This document shows positions 1 through 11,735 of a DNA stretch of 64,000 bases, piece by piece. Origin of the DNA: Gambelia wislizenii (taxonomy: Eukaryota > Chordata > Lepidosauria > Squamata > Crotaphytidae); the NCBI GenBank assembly GCA_030847615.1, contig JAUMIR010000002.1, positions 112,476,309 through 112,540,308 of the forward strand. The letters run 5' to 3'. How positions within the stretch are numbered: position 1 is the first letter of the stretch; each line of letters starts with the position of its first letter. The notes under the pieces are model-generated. The model was not told the origin of the DNA and ran no database searches. It saw only the letters and a program-made list of their open reading frames with translations. The translations under genes were made by a program, and so were the position numbers.

Positions 1-24
1 TTCTGCCATTGTTGGTGGATGTGT

Positions 25-240
25 GTATATCTGCCTTCAAGTTGCTTGCCAATTTTTAGCAACTCTATGAATTTCATAGGGTGTTCTTAGGCAAGGAAAA
101 CTCAGAGGTGGTTTTGCCAGGTCCTTCCTCTGAAATATAGCCTGCAACTCCTGGTATTTATTGGCGGTCTCCCATCCAAGTGCTAGCTATGGCTGACCAT
201 GCTTCGCTTCCAAGATCAAATGGGGTCTGGTGCCTTTAGG
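25..240 (-). mobile_element. 5S-rRNA-derived SINE
   Basis: Read on the minus strand, the first ~110 bases follow 5S rRNA: GATCTTGGAAGCGAAGCA, then CACTTGGATGGGAGACCG, then ACCAGGAGTTGCAGGCT. The 5S gene carries an internal RNA polymerase III promoter, which would drive such a SINE. The 3' half (AGAACACCCTATGAAATTCA and GCAACTTGAAGGCA) resembles tails that I associate with RTE/Bov-B-mobilised SINEs of squamates. It is too diverged and too tailed to be a working 5S gene. Two partial relatives lie near 51560-51665 and 56249-56395. Confidence 0.8.
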
Positions 241-2057
241 CTACTTCCTTACCAATGTAAGGGTGCAGACCCACCATCAGTGAAATCAGGCCTTTTCAGA
301 TAGCTTATGTTAGACAATATTTCTCCAAAGTTGGCTGTCCTTAAATCGTACTCCAAATCCCATACCTGAATCAGCCTTCCATCAACATCCATCAACAGTA
401 TTGGTATTTGTATGCTTGGAGAACAAATGGTGTCCAGCATTTGTGCTGTTCCACTGTGGACAATACGATCTTCCTAAGAACAGATGACTTGATAAATAAT
501 CCATAATGAGACAGACTGTGAGATGTTAACAGATGGAGCTTCTCCTAAAGAGGCAAGAAGGAGTGGTGCTTTCTTTGTTAGGCCTCCAATCTGCATTTGG
601 AAAATATTCCATGTTAGAAGCACCATGTGTTTTCATGGTAGCCTTTCAGTTGATGGAATTGGCAGAGCCATTGCCTGAGGTAGTCTCTTCTAATTACACC
701 TTGATTAATAAAAGACAATCCATCCAGCTTTGGCTCTCTGATAGGAAAATGGATCAGGCCCCAATGTGTAAGCAGCCAGAAGCCCTGGAAACAACAGTTT
801 GCCTTCCTATCTGAGTCACTAAGCCCACAGCCCTCACCATCACACTGTGTTATTTCTTTTTGTTCAGTCAGCTGACAAATACCACCTTCTGGATGCCTGG
901 GCTCAGCCACAACAGCAGCCTGAATTCTGGAGCTGAGACTCTTTCTGTTAAACATGGCCAGGAGTTATCATTAAAACCATATGGGTTAGAAAGTTTCTTG
1001 TGGCCTGCCTGCCAATTTGCTTGAATAGCCCTTAGTGTAATAAGCTCTCTCTCTCCTTGGTAGGAGGCAATGCCAAAAATAGCAAACCAGGAATTTGCTT
1101 GTGTTATTTCTGGGACTGCACCATGAACTGACAGCAGAAGAGCAGAGAGGGACAAAGGAAGCCAACACTTTGGTAGAGAGGATGGGTGATGAAGCTCCAA
1201 ACTTTGCATTATTTGTTCTTTTTGAACAGCCCAACACAGCTACCAAATGAAAAGAAAAGCATTTTCAAAAGTAAAAAATACAGCACAGATGAAAACACAA
1301 AATTGATAAAAGATAATTCCATGGGAACCTATCCTGTACCTTTCCAGCAACTGGAATAGACCTGCTCAGGCATTTCCCTGAGTGACCTGGTAGATGTTTA
1401 CTCATAAAAGCTGGAGTTAAGGTGAAATAGGATAATTTATTGAAGACTCTTGGAATTCCCTTTAAAAAAAGACCTCAACACTTTAAATGTTATAAATTAT
1501 AGAGCCACAAGAGAAGGCCTTTTTTTTTTTTTTTGGACCTTGCAAAAGTATCTTGGTAAATTTTGACACTTGCCAGTAAAGTATGGAAATGAGGGTAGCA
1601 TTTGGCCATATGGAGTGTATTTGTACTTGCTTGTTTAAAACATTTAGCAGTTATGCAGAGCAATGTCATCACTTAATGATATTTGAAGATGATATTTAAT
1701 CATTAGCTGAAGGCAGAGCAGCACAATCCTAGGCTCAGAAATGGTAGCTGCTATTTTCAGTGAGCCTTACCCTCTGTTAAATATGCACAGGGTTGTGCCC
1801 TTAGTTAGCATTGAGACCTAGTATTGCAATCATGTAATCTTTCCCTGCTAGCCTCTTTAGCCTAATGTTAAAGATTAGTGAACAGTCCAAAGTTTACTGA
1901 CTTTTGACATATAAATGTGTGTGAATAGAAAAGCAGTGGCAAGCACACCACACATTTATCCTTATATAAAATCAAAGCTATGCCTTTGGCAGTGTGGGTA
2001 AGATAAACACACAAAGTAGCAACACTTTATTGAAATGTGCTGAGTGCCAGGTGACTA
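241..2057. other. Unassigned DNA, no recognisable gene
   Basis: I find no frame resembling a known protein and no clear repeat. Short open frames on both strands lack domain-like composition. A T-run at about 1520-1535 is the only notable low-complexity tract. This may be host intergenic or intronic sequence, or repeats too old to recognise by eye. Confidence 0.5.
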
Positions 2058-2942
2058 CAGTATTACCCATGTATAAATCAAGGGCAGGTTTTGGGGCCAA
2101 AATTATGGATAAGTCAAAGGTAAAACTTTGGGGCTCAGCATGGGGCCCCTCAGATTTATTCCAGGGGGAGGTGAAAGTGCCAGCACAACCTCAGGGGCCA
2201 GCTACCCCTGACCGCCACCATTTTTCTGTGCAGGCATTCAAAAAGAGGATGGTTCCTTTTTTGATAAATGTTGAGGTATAGTATTAACTCTTATCAAAAC
2301 AGGAACCCTCGCTTTCCCTGAGTAGAGTGGTGAAAGGTGAGAACTTAGTCCATCCTGGGAGAACTGAAAAGAAGCACCAACCTCCTTTACTGCCTCCACT
2401 GCAGCACTGCTTCTGGCTTTTTTGAATGCCCATTCAGGAAAATGGTAGTTGCTGCTTCCCCACAAAGAAGCACTGCAAGAGTGCGGGGGTGGGGGGTTGT
2501 CAGTGTTTCCATTAGGTTCTCCCAGGACAGACTAAGCTTTCACCTTTCACCATTCTATGGTCATCTCTCCACATTTGCAGGTTAAAGTTTTTCAGATTTT
2601 GGCCCAGCTGCCCATATTTCACTTGCTCACGCAGTCACTTGGCTGGGAGGGGAGAAGGGGACGGGATGGGGGGAGAAGGAGAAAGCCAGGGTGGGTGATG
2701 GAAGCAGTGGGAGGAGACAAGGACAGCAGGAAGGGGCTGCAGTGTAAAGGACTGAGCCATGAATGGTGGGACACAGGAGATACCCGTGAGAGACACAGAG
2801 AGAGGCTTCAGGTGTGGAGGTGAAAGGACTGTGCAGCTCCATTTGGGAACCATATGGGGACCTTTTCAGCCATCGCCTCCTCATCTCCCAAAAAGAAAAA
2901 TACAACAGAGCTGGGTGGTGGTGAAGATATTCTAGACCTGTG

Positions 2943-4542
2943 AAAAAAGAGGCAGAATCAACCTGGGGCAAACTACTTAACACCTTCTTTGCTTCAGTCT
3001 TCTCCCAAAGGGGGAACAGTGCTCAACCTGGAGCAGATGATGCAGTAGGGGGAATACAGCACAGAATTGGTAAAGAGGTAGATCAGGAATACCTGGGCAG
3101 TATAAATGAATTCAAGTCTCCAGGGCCAGATGAACTTCATCCAAGGGTATTAAAAGAACTGGCAGAAGTAATCTCGAAACGACTGTCAATAATCTTTGAG
3201 ACTTCCTGGAGAACAGGAGAGGTCCCAGCAGACTGGAGGAGGGCAAATGTTGTCCCCATCTTTAAAAGGGGGGGGGGGGAAGAAGACCCAAATAATTACC
3301 GCCCATTCAGCCTGACATCAATACTAGGAAAGATACTAGAGAAGATCATTAAACAGACATTCTGTAACCACTTAGAAAAGAATGCCATGCTCACAAAAAG
3401 TCAACATGGATTTCTCAAAAACAAGTCATGCCAGACTAATCTCATCTCTTTTTTCTTTTTTTTTTGATAGAGTTACAAACTTGATAGATGAAGAGAACAC
3501 AGTGGATGTAGTGTATCTTGTTTCCAGTAAGGCTTTTGACAAGGTCCCCCTTGATATTCTTGCAAAAATGTTAGTAATCTGTGGGCTAGACAATGCAACT
3601 GTTAGGTGGATTTGTAATTGGTTGACTGACCAAACCCAAAGGGTAGTCACCAATGGCTCCTCTTCATCCTGGAGAGAAGTGACCAGTGGGGTGCCACAAG
3701 GTTCTGTCCGGGGCCCAGTGCTAGTCAACATCTTTATCAATGACTTGGATGAGGGAATAGAGGGCATGCTTATCAAGTTTGCAGATGACACCAAATTAGG
3801 AGGGGTAGCTAATACCCCAGTGGACAGAATCAGAATCTAAAATCACCTTAACAGATTAGAAAGCTGGGCCAATATTAACAAAATGAATTTCAGCAGGGAG
3901 AAATGTAGAATATTACACTTGGACAGTAAAAATGAAATGCACAGATATAGGCTGGGTGACACATGGCTTGAGGGCAGTACATGCGAAAGGGGAGTCTTAG
4001 TGGACCACAAGCTGAACATGAGTCAGCATTGTGATGCCGCAGCTAAAAAAGCCAATGCGATTCTAGGCTGCATTAACAGGAGTATGGTGTCTAGATCAAA
4101 GGAAGTAATAGTGCCATTCTATTCTGCTTTGATCAGACCTCACCTGGAGTACTGTGTCCAGTTCTGGGCCCCACAATTCAAACAGGATATTGAAAAGTTG
4201 GAATGTGTCCAAAGGAGGGTGACCAGGATGGTGGGAGGTCTGGAAGTCATGCCCTATGAGGAGCGGCTTAGGGAGCTGGGCATGTTTAGTCTGGAGAAGA
4301 GAAGGTTGAGAGGTGACATGATAGCCATGTTTAAATATTTGAAGGAATATCATACTGAGGATGGAGCAAGCTTGTTTTCTGCTGCTCCAGAGACTAGGAC
4401 ACGGAGCAGTTGTTTCAAATTACAGGAAAAGAGATTCCACCTAAACATGAGGAAGAACTTTCTGACAGTAAGAACTGTGGAGTCTCCTTCTTTGGAGGTT
4501 TTTAAACAGAGGCTGGATGGCCATCTGTCGGAAATGATTTGA
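2943..4542 (+). pseudogene. CR1 ORF2 reverse transcriptase, broken
   Basis: This is a decayed CR1 reverse transcriptase. Visible blocks are PADWRRANVVPIFKRGG at about 3224-3280, [12 protein letters not shown] near 3690, FADDTKLGG near 3778-3804 and the C-terminal block CINRSMVSRSKEVIVPFYSA to 4542. The frame is broken at the G-run at 3268-3276 and at a long T-run near 3455-3465. A stop follows the FADD block at 3838-3840, and the frame changes before 3883. The motif A aspartate expected before SSKAFD reads V (YLVSSKAFD), so the catalytic residue is lost. Compared with the copy at 7577-8275, about 11 residues are missing before the ESPSLEVFKQRLD block. It cannot encode active enzyme. Confidence 0.9.
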
Positions 4543-4615
4543 TTGTGTATTCCTGCATGGCAGGGGGTTGGACTGGGTGGCCCTTGAGGTCTCTTCCAGT
4601 TCTATGATTCTATGA
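2945..4615 (+). mobile_element. CR1 retrotransposon, 5'-truncated
   Basis: The copy starts inside ORF2, just upstream of the reverse transcriptase (LLNTFFASVF, then SPGPDELHPRVLKELA), and runs to the 3' UTR. It ends with the CR1 signature of repeated octamers, TTCTATGATTCTATGA. It is inserted in the TA-flanked DNA element around it. CR1 copies are typically 5'-truncated and lack clear target duplications, which fits here. Confidence 0.93.
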
Positions 4616-5424
4616 ACTCCCCCCAATAAGAAAGGCCAATGAATTTGGTGGGCTTTTGAAATGGGGACAAGGTGGTGGCAAGTACAAAAGGAGCATTTGC
4701 ATTGGTTTATTAAATGAAAACACGGTATGGAGAAAGTGGGAAGGAGTTTTTTTGTTTCTCTCCCCCACCCTGCACTCAACCCACAGTTTCATAATGCCCG
4801 AACTCAGGGTCGCTGAAAAAAATGAATTGAAGGGAGACCTCCAAAAAGCCCTTCACCCTGTGCACTGTGCAAAGACACACAGAGATAGAAATATGGGAAA
4901 GATTTGCAGTCCCTATTAAGGTCAGATCTGTTGAGTCCATAAGCATGTTCCCTCACTTGCTCATTCACTCAGGCAGGAAGGATGGAGAGGAAGGGGGGGG
5001 GAGTGGGAGAAGAAAGGGTGGGTGGTGCATGGGTCCCTGGTGCAGACAGAAGGAACAGCACAGGGGGAGGGGTTCAGAGAGCCAGGGCAGGCTAGAATAG
5101 AGGAGGTGGTGCCTTTTAAAGGTTCTTCCAGGATGGACTAAGGTAAGAGCTTAGTCTGTCCAACCCCCCCCCCAAAAAAAACCCTTACCATTAAAAAAGC
5201 ATCAACCCACCCACCACTCTGTTCTCCTCTCTGCAGCAGGGAAGTGCCAAAGAGTGCTCCCTCTGTCACTTTTTTTTTTTTTTTGACCAGGCATTACAAA
5301 AGGCCAGAATTGGTGCTGCAGCAGACAGAGGTACTGCATTGACTGGCATATAATTCAACCCAGTTTTTTGGGGGGGGGTCAATTTTCTGCATAAACTTTT
5401 TGACTTATACACAAATATATATGG

Positions 5425-6190
5425 TAGTTCACATGCTTTGCTAATTGTAGGGGGGAGAAATCCTGTGTATTTTATTAAAAAAAACCTTAAAGGCACGACA
5501 TTGTGCCAGTCACAGAAGAACAATATGCTAAATTCTAAACAGTGATGCTAATCCAGATGTGCAATGTTGATAATATCTGTGTGAAGTGTGAAGTGTTAGT
5601 TTGGACTAAGGATTGAATTAGAGAATTCATCACTCAATACAACTAAGGGTGGTGGAGTGGCAAAGAGCTAGAAAAGACCCAGCCATGTTATGAGGGGATG
5701 TATAAAAATTACTGCTATGGGGCAATTCATGGGTGGTTGCAGACTCCTGAGCTGCCTAGTAAAGCTTCCTGGCTTGAGGTGCTGTACCCTTTCCTGAGTG
5801 CATGGTATTCGGAGTCCATATTCTGCTTACTTTGTGACCCAACAGCCTTTCATTTATTGTTTCTGTTGCTATGACTTTTTCTCCTAAAACTGTGACCATC
5901 AAGAAAAAAATCCCAACAACTCCTAGCAAACATTTACATTCTTCTTGACAGAATATGTGTCAGATGGCTGGTAGGACAGTGATTCATACTGTGTGGATTT
6001 CCCTTGTGAAGCTGACATTTTTATAAAAACCAGTCACTGTATGTTAGCACTTTAAGATTCCACAAAAGTTATTTCAGCAGCCCTTACAACAGCCCTGAAA
6101 GGGAAGTTGGCATGATTATTCTTGGAACAATTTGCAGATGGAGAGACTGTGATGGAAAGAATCATGGATTGCCTAACTCAGGGGCAGAGT
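5425..6190. other. Unassigned DNA
   Basis: I recognise no coding frame or repeat family here. Most of it is unremarkable vertebrate-type intergenic sequence. Confidence 0.45.
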
Positions 6191-6199
6191 TAAACAGAG

Positions 6200-6372
6200 C
6201 TTTCCTATTATTCCATCCTGAGGAATCCCGGGGTTTGTAGTTTGGGTAGATGCCAGAGCATTCTAAATGCCTCTCCCTTAATTGCCAGTCTCAGAATTCC
6301 ATAGAATGGAACCATGGCAGTTAAAGTGGAATAATAGTGCTCTAATTCTGTAGTGCGAATGGGCCCCAGGTA
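6200..6372. mobile_element. MITE remnant, one end only
   Basis: The segment contains GGGGTTTGTAGTTTGGGTAG, CAGAATTCCATAGAATGGA and GGCAGTTAAAGTGGAATAAT. The same succession of blocks is found in the better-preserved MITE at 39350-39657. Only one end is recognisable, with no second terminal repeat or target duplication, so this is a decayed partial copy. Confidence 0.55.
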
Positions 6373-7074
6373 ATTTGATACTGGATCATGGGCAGGTTAT
6401 CCACGCAGCATACTCTCCCTCTCTCCATCCTTCCCTCCCCTTTCTAACTTTCTCTTTCTTTGGTACTATCTGGGAAAAATACCCTCTAACACAAAATGCA
6501 ACATTCTGTTAGTATACAGTCTTTTTTATCTCCCCATTTATTTGTGCAAATGCAAAGCCAATGGCAAAAATGGGCAGGATTCCCACCTACCAGACCTGGA
6601 AGAAAGGGGAGGGTGTAAAGATCACCATGGTGATCACACTGAGTAAATATTCCATATCCAAATTGCTTTTCCTGCTTAGGCCATGCAGCCTATGTCTAAA
6701 GACATAATTCTGTGTCCCCTTCTCTAAGAGCAACGTGCCATACTAATCATGTTATTCTTTTTTTCTGATTTAATCACAAGGGGATGCAAGGAGCAAGGCA
6801 ACCTCAAGGTGCATGGAGAGAACAGGTGGCCACCTGATAGCTACCAAAGGGATAAAATCAGTGGAATTAGAATGTTGTAAGAGTGTCAATTATAACCAGA
6901 TGTGATTAGCTGCAAATAATACCCAGGAAATCTTGGCAGGAGGAAGGTGCATTGTGACCATATTAAGGTTAAAGTGTCCTCATCAAGTCCAGACTGTAAA
7001 TGTTTCTTCCCAGACTCCAGACAGGAGGATGCAAGCAAATGCTGTGTTACCAAAATTTGTATGCATCTTGCATG

Positions 7075-7117
<43 letters not shown>

Positions 7118-7490
7118 TTTGCACTGATGCAGCCATCGGGTAAGCAGAAGTATTATAACATGCACTTAATTTAATTCAAGGCCACTCTAAGGGCCCCAGT
7201 ACTTTGAAGCAGTAATTCTTAACTTTTCTAGGGTCATCGGCCATTGTGAATTTCTGATTGGAAGTATGGAACCCCTCCCCTAAAAAATGCAGTTAAACAC
7301 AGTTTTCAAAGTAGCAGGAAGGAAACTGAAGGGGACAGCTTTTTTGTGTGGGTGTGTGCCCAGTTAATGACCCCGCACAAAGCCCACACACTATAATTCA
7401 GAATGCCTGTGGTCCATGGACCACATGTTAATAACCTTTGCCTTAAAAGTATCATAGAGTGAAAGAATCACATTTGGATTGAATATTAGA
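6373..7490. other. Unassigned DNA with a possible hAT remnant at 7205-7440
   Basis: The stretch 7205-7440 begins AGCAGTAATTCTTAACTTTT and ends CATGTTAATAACCTTTGCC. These look like the decayed inverted ends of a hAT/Charlie-type MITE, with wording like the clear copy at 58679-59017. A TC/TG microsatellite lies at 7076-7118. I see no gene. Confidence 0.4.
7076..7118. repeat. (TC)n(TG)n microsatellite
   Basis: A TC dinucleotide run passes directly into a TG run. It is a simple polymerase-slippage repeat. Open frames across it are low-complexity artefacts (Ser-Leu runs). Confidence 0.95.
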
Positions 7491-7576
7491 TGGAATCATA
7501 GAATCATAGAATTGTAGAGTTGGAAGAGACCACGAGGGCCATCCAGTCCAACCCCCTGCCACACAGGAAATCTTGA

Positions 7577-10489
7577 TCAAAGCATCCCCGACAGAAGGCA
7601 ATCCAGCCTCTGTTTAAAGAACTCCAAGGAAGGAGACCCCACCACACTCCGAGGGAGTGCGTTCCACTGCCGAACAGCTCTTACTGTCAAAAAGTTCCTC
7701 CTAATGTTGAGGTGGAATCTCTGTTCCTGGAGCTTGCATCCATTGCTCCGTGTTCCAGTCTCTGGAGCAGCAGAAAACAATCCTGCTCCATCCTCAGCGT
7801 GACACCCCTTCAAATACTTAAACAGGGCTATCATATCACCTCTTAACCGTCTTTTTTCTAGGCTAAACATACCCAGCTCCCTAAGTCTCTCCTCATAAGG
7901 CATCGTTTCCAGACCTTTCACCATTTTAGTTGCCCTTCTCTGGACCTGCTCTAATTTGTCAATATCCTTTTTGAATTGTGGTGCCCAGAACTGGACACAG
8001 TATTCTAGGTGAGGTCTGACCAAGGCAGAATATAGCGGCACTATTACTTCCCTTGATCTAGATACTATACTTCTATTGATACAGCCCAAAATTGCATTGG
8101 CCTTTTTAGCTGCCACATCACGCTGTTGACTCATGTTCAATTTGTGGTCTACTAGGATTCCTAGATCCCTTTCGCACTCAGTCTCGTTCAGCCACGTCTC
8201 TCCCATCCTATATTTATGCATTTCATTTTTCCGCCCTAAGTGCAGTACTTTACATTTCTCCGTATTGAATTTCATTTTGTTAGCTTTGGCCCAGCTCTCC
8301 AGTCTATCCAGGTCATTCTGAATTTTGATCCTGTCCTATAGGGTATTAGCTACTCCTCCTAATTTGGTGTCATCTGCAAATTTGATAAGTATGCCCCTAA
8401 TTCCCTCATCCAATTCATTGATAAAGATGTTGAATAGCACTGGGCCCAGGACAGAACCCTGTGGCACCCCACTGGTCACATCTTTCCAAGACGAAGAGGA
8501 GCCACTGCTGAGCACCCTTTGGGTTTGGCCGGTCAACCAGTTACAAATCCATTGAACAGTTAACTTGTCTAGCCCACATTTTACAAGCTTGTTTGCAAGA
8601 ATGTCATGGGGAACCTTGTCAAAGGCCTTACTGAAATCAAGGTATGCGATGTCCACAGCATTTCCTTCATCTACCAAGCTGGTAACTTTATCAAAAAAAG
8701 AGATCAGATTAGTCTGGCATGACTTGTTTCTCTGAAACCCATGTTGACTTTTTGTGATTATGGCATTGCCTTCTAAATGTTCACAGACTCTCTATTTCAT
8801 GATCTGCTCTAGAATCTTCCCTGGTATTGATGTCAGACTAACCGGACGATAATTGTTGGGATCCTCTCCCCCCCCCCTTTTTGAAGATGGGGACAACGTT
8901 TGCCCTCCTCCAGTCTGCTGGGACTTCTCCTGTTCTCCAGGAATTCTCAAAGATTATTGCCAATGGCTCCGAGATCACATTTGCCAGCTCTTTTAATACT
9001 CTTGGATGTAGTTCATCTGGTCCTGGAGATTTAAATGCATTTAGATTAAGAAGGTATTCCTGTACTACCTCTTTGATTATTCTGAGCTGGATTTCCCCTA
9101 TTATTTCCTCTGTTCCATTCTTCTCAGGTTGGTCCCCTTTTTCCTTTTCTGAAAACACTGAGGCAAAGAAGGTGTTGAGTAATTCTGCCTTTTCTCTGTC
9201 CCCTGTTAGCATTTTGCCATCTTCTCCACGTAGTGGCCCTATCATTTCCTTCTTCCTCCTTTTGCTGTGGACATACCCAAAAAACCCTTTTTATTGTTCT
9301 TAACCTCCCTAGCAAGCCTGAGCTCATTCTGCGCTTTAGCTTTTCTGACTTTACTCCTACACGTGTTCGCTATCTGTTTGAATTCTTCTTTTGTGATTTC
9401 CCCCTTTTTCCATTTCCTATACATGTTCCGTTTAAAACTTAGCTCCGTTGAAAGTTCTTTAGTCATCCATCCTGGTTTCTTGAGACACCTCCCATTTTTC
9501 TTCCTCAATGGTACTGTTTGAAATTGTGCCTTCAGTATCTCCCTTTTGAGAAAGTCCCATCCGTCTTGAGGTCTCTTCTCTTTTAGTATTCCTGACAATG
9601 GGATCACCCCCAGTATTTCCCTGAGTTTATTGAAATCAGCTCTCCTAAAGTCAAGAATGCGTGTCTGACTGTGCCTGGCTTCTCCTTTCCATTGTATTAC
9701 AAACTCCAGGAGAACATGATCACTCTCACCTAAGGATCCCACCTCTTGAACCCCATTAACCAGGTCCTCTCTGTTGGTTAGGATCAGATCTAAAATAGCT
9801 GACCCCCTTGTTGCCTCTTCCACCTTTTGGACCATGAAATTGTCTTCCAGGCAAGAATGGAATTTGCTAGACCTTGAAATTTTGGTTGAGTTAGATTGCC
9901 AGCAAATATCAGGATAGTTGAAGTCACCCATCACTACTACATCTCTCCTTTCTGCATGTGTGTTCATCTGTTCTAGAAAGGCATCATCCAATTCCTCTGT
10001 CTGACTTGGGGATCTGTAGTAGTTTCCCACAATAACATCCCTGTTGTTTCCCTCCCCTTTAATTTTTATCCAGATGCTCTCCACCTGGCTTCCAGTATTG
10101 ATGTCATGGATCTCTTCACTGGTGTAAATATCCCTGACACATAATGCTATTCCTCCTCCTTTCCTGTTTGGCCTGTTTCTCTTATAAAGGTTATACCCCT
10201 CTATTCCTGCATTCCAGTCATGAGACTCATCCCACCAGGTTTCAGTAATGCCTATTATATCATATTTGTTTTGTAGTGCTAGGAGTTCAAGTTCATCTTG
10301 CTTATTTCCCATGCTCTGTGCATTCGTGTAGAGACATCTAAGATCATGTGTTCCCTTTACTTGCTGCCTGTGCAAGTTTTTTTGCCTCCCACTGTTGGGT
10401 CCTTGCGCTGTTTGCCTTGTTCCCTCCATGCCAGTTTGACTATTTTCACCAGCCCTTTTGCCTTCCAGAATACTGTCTCCCTCCCCCAT
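7577..10489 (-). pseudogene. CR1 ORF2 endonuclease and reverse transcriptase, lightly broken
   Basis: From MGEGDSILEG at 10489, residues ~50-265 form an apurinic-type endonuclease with N56 (YTNAQS), TETWW at 82-86, MGDFN at 187-191 and ESDH at 255-258. The reverse transcriptase follows: [41 protein letters not shown] and FADDTKLGG (near 8356-8380). The conserved C-terminal block runs to 7577. Breaks are a frameshift near 9280 (A/T runs), one at the C-run near 8868-8878, a stop near 8793, and a TAG at 8336-8338 where relatives have GAG. The catalytic motifs are otherwise intact, so this reads as a recently lost gene. It nicks target DNA and primes cDNA synthesis in active copies. Confidence 0.92.
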
Positions 10490-10494
10490 ATGAC

Positions 10495-11470
10495 TCAGTT
10501 TAAAGCCCTCCTGATCAAATTCTTGAGACTGTTGGCAAAAATGTTTCTTCCAACTGTTATAAGATGCACCCCATCTCTTGCCAGAAGTCCCCCCTCATGG
10601 AAGCGCAGTCCATGATCCAAGAATCCAAATTGTTCTCGGCGACACCATCTACGGAGCCACTTGTTTACATTGGCTATTTTCCTCTCCCTTCCTGGACCAT
10701 GCCCTTCAACTGGCAGAAGAGATGAGATGACAACCTGTGCATCCATTTCTTTCAGCTTCCTCCCCAGGGCCTCATAATCTCTTCTGATCTTGGGAAAGCT
10801 GTGCCTTGCAGTATCATTGGTTCCCACATGGACCAAAAGGAAGGGGTAATGATCCGTAGGCTTGACGAGTCTTGTCAGACTCTCTGTCACATCACAGATC
10901 TTTGCCCCAGGGAGACAACACACCTCCCGAGACATCTTGTCAGGCCCAGAAACCACTGCTTCTGACCCCACAGCAAGGAGTCCCCCCCACCACCACACAC
11001 CTCCACCGAGGCTTTGCAGCTGGTTTTCCTTGTGGTGGTACTCTCAAGGTCCCCTGCTCTACCCCTGAAGTCTGTCCATGCTGTTCTTCCTCGTTGTCCT
11101 TGATAAGGGAAAGGGCTTTGAATCGATTCTGTAGCTGCAAGCTGCTCGAAGAATCCCTGGATTTTCTTGTTCTGTGTGTGACATTCCTCCAGCTGTCTAC
11201 TTCCTGTGTCAGTGAAGTTACCCTCTCCTCCGCAGCCACTTCCTCTGTGTGGTCCCCATCCAAGACTGTTCGTTCTGCTCTGTCCAGGAAAACCTCTTGC
11301 TCACGAATCTGTTGAAGTGTAGCTACCCGTGTCTCCAGCTGCTGGACTTTCTCCTCCAAGAGGGCTATCAGCTTGCACTTGGTGCATGTGAAGTTCTCCA
11401 TGTCTGTAGGCAAGAAGACAAACATCGCACAAGTATTGCAGGTGACTGCCACAGCCCCCTCAGTGTCCAT
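10495..11470 (-). pseudogene. CR1 ORF1 (zinc-finger, coiled coil, esterase), one frameshift
   Basis: CR1 ORF1 proteins bind element RNA and usually carry an SGNH-type esterase. The first frame (11470-10940, from MDTEGAVAVTC) has paired cysteines (CNTC and CTKC) followed by a leucine-rich coiled coil (ALLEEKVQQLETRVATLQQI). The second frame (10998-10495) carries the esterase-like part, with VGTNDTARHSFPKIRRDYEA, VVISSLLPV and a C-terminal LLARDGVHLITVGR carrying the expected Asp and His. The two frames overlap at a C-run near 10981-10987, where a single-base slip joins RCVVVGG to LLAVGSEAVVSGPDK. In related copies the block after VVVG should carry the nucleophile serine (GDSLL); that spot lies at the frameshift. 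Confidence 0.85.
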
Positions 11471-11735
11471 GGTGAGAGCTTTTAGGTAATCTAAAAACTC
11501 TTAGGTAATGCTGAGAATGCTAAGCTGTACTTTTAGGTATGCTGTATTTTTGTTTGGTCACTGAAATTCACGCGCCGTTAGGCGCTTGCCTGAGCAACAA
11601 GCAGCCTCTCCCAACAGTCAAAATGGCTGTCTAGAAGCTGCTCTCCTTCTTCTCCCTGGCAGGAAACTGGCCTGGAAACTGGCAGGAAACTGGCTGTCCT
11701 GAAGCTACTCTCTTTCTTCTCTCTGGCAGGAGAAT
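11470..11735 (-). promoter_or_regulatory. CR1 5' UTR with a duplicated block
   Basis: Upstream of the ORF1 ATG (11470), two near-copies of a ~45-bp block lie head to tail at about 11624-11668 and 11691-11735 (plus-strand wording GAAGCTGCTCTCCTTCTTCT and GAAGCTACTCTCTTTCTTCT). Short GGAAACTGGC repeats lie between them. Non-LTR elements need an internal promoter in this position, and repeated 5' UTR blocks are a common arrangement. Promoter activity here is inferred only. Confidence 0.5.

Larger units (their letters stand above)
2058..5424. mobile_element. TA-flanked DNA transposon split by a CR1
   Basis: The left end CAGTATTACCCATGTATAAA is mirrored by the right end, whose reverse complement starts CCATATATATTTGTGTATAA; both continue into a (T)CAA motif. 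TA lies outside each end (2056-2057 and 5425-5426), as expected for Tc1/mariner-type elements. Subterminal copies of CCCAGGAYRGACTAAG occur near 2340, 2520 and 5130 in both orientations. Removing the CR1 insert (2945-4615) leaves about 1.7 kb of non-coding DNA, so the element is non-autonomous. The ends are diverged and the exact termini are inferred. Confidence 0.6.
7491..11735 (-). mobile_element. Near full-length CR1 retrotransposon
   Basis: Reading on the minus strand, the order is a 5' UTR with a repeated block, ORF1 (zinc-finger-like, coiled coil, esterase), ORF2 (endonuclease, reverse transcriptase), and a 3' UTR ending in octamers (on the plus strand AATCATAGAATCATAGAATT at about 7494). 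At ~4.2 kb it has the size expected of complete CR1. It is the most complete CR1 in the window; only a handful of stops and frameshifts, mostly at homopolymers, separate it from coding capacity. That suggests a younger insertion than its neighbours. Confidence 0.93.

Noticed and set aside
110..240. 5S rRNA gene
   Set aside because: The match is partial and diverged and runs into a SINE tail; it is a 5S-derived SINE.
2557..2983. Open frames on both strands around a purine-rich tract
   Set aside because: They fall in the non-coding interior of a DNA transposon and are caused by G/A-rich composition.
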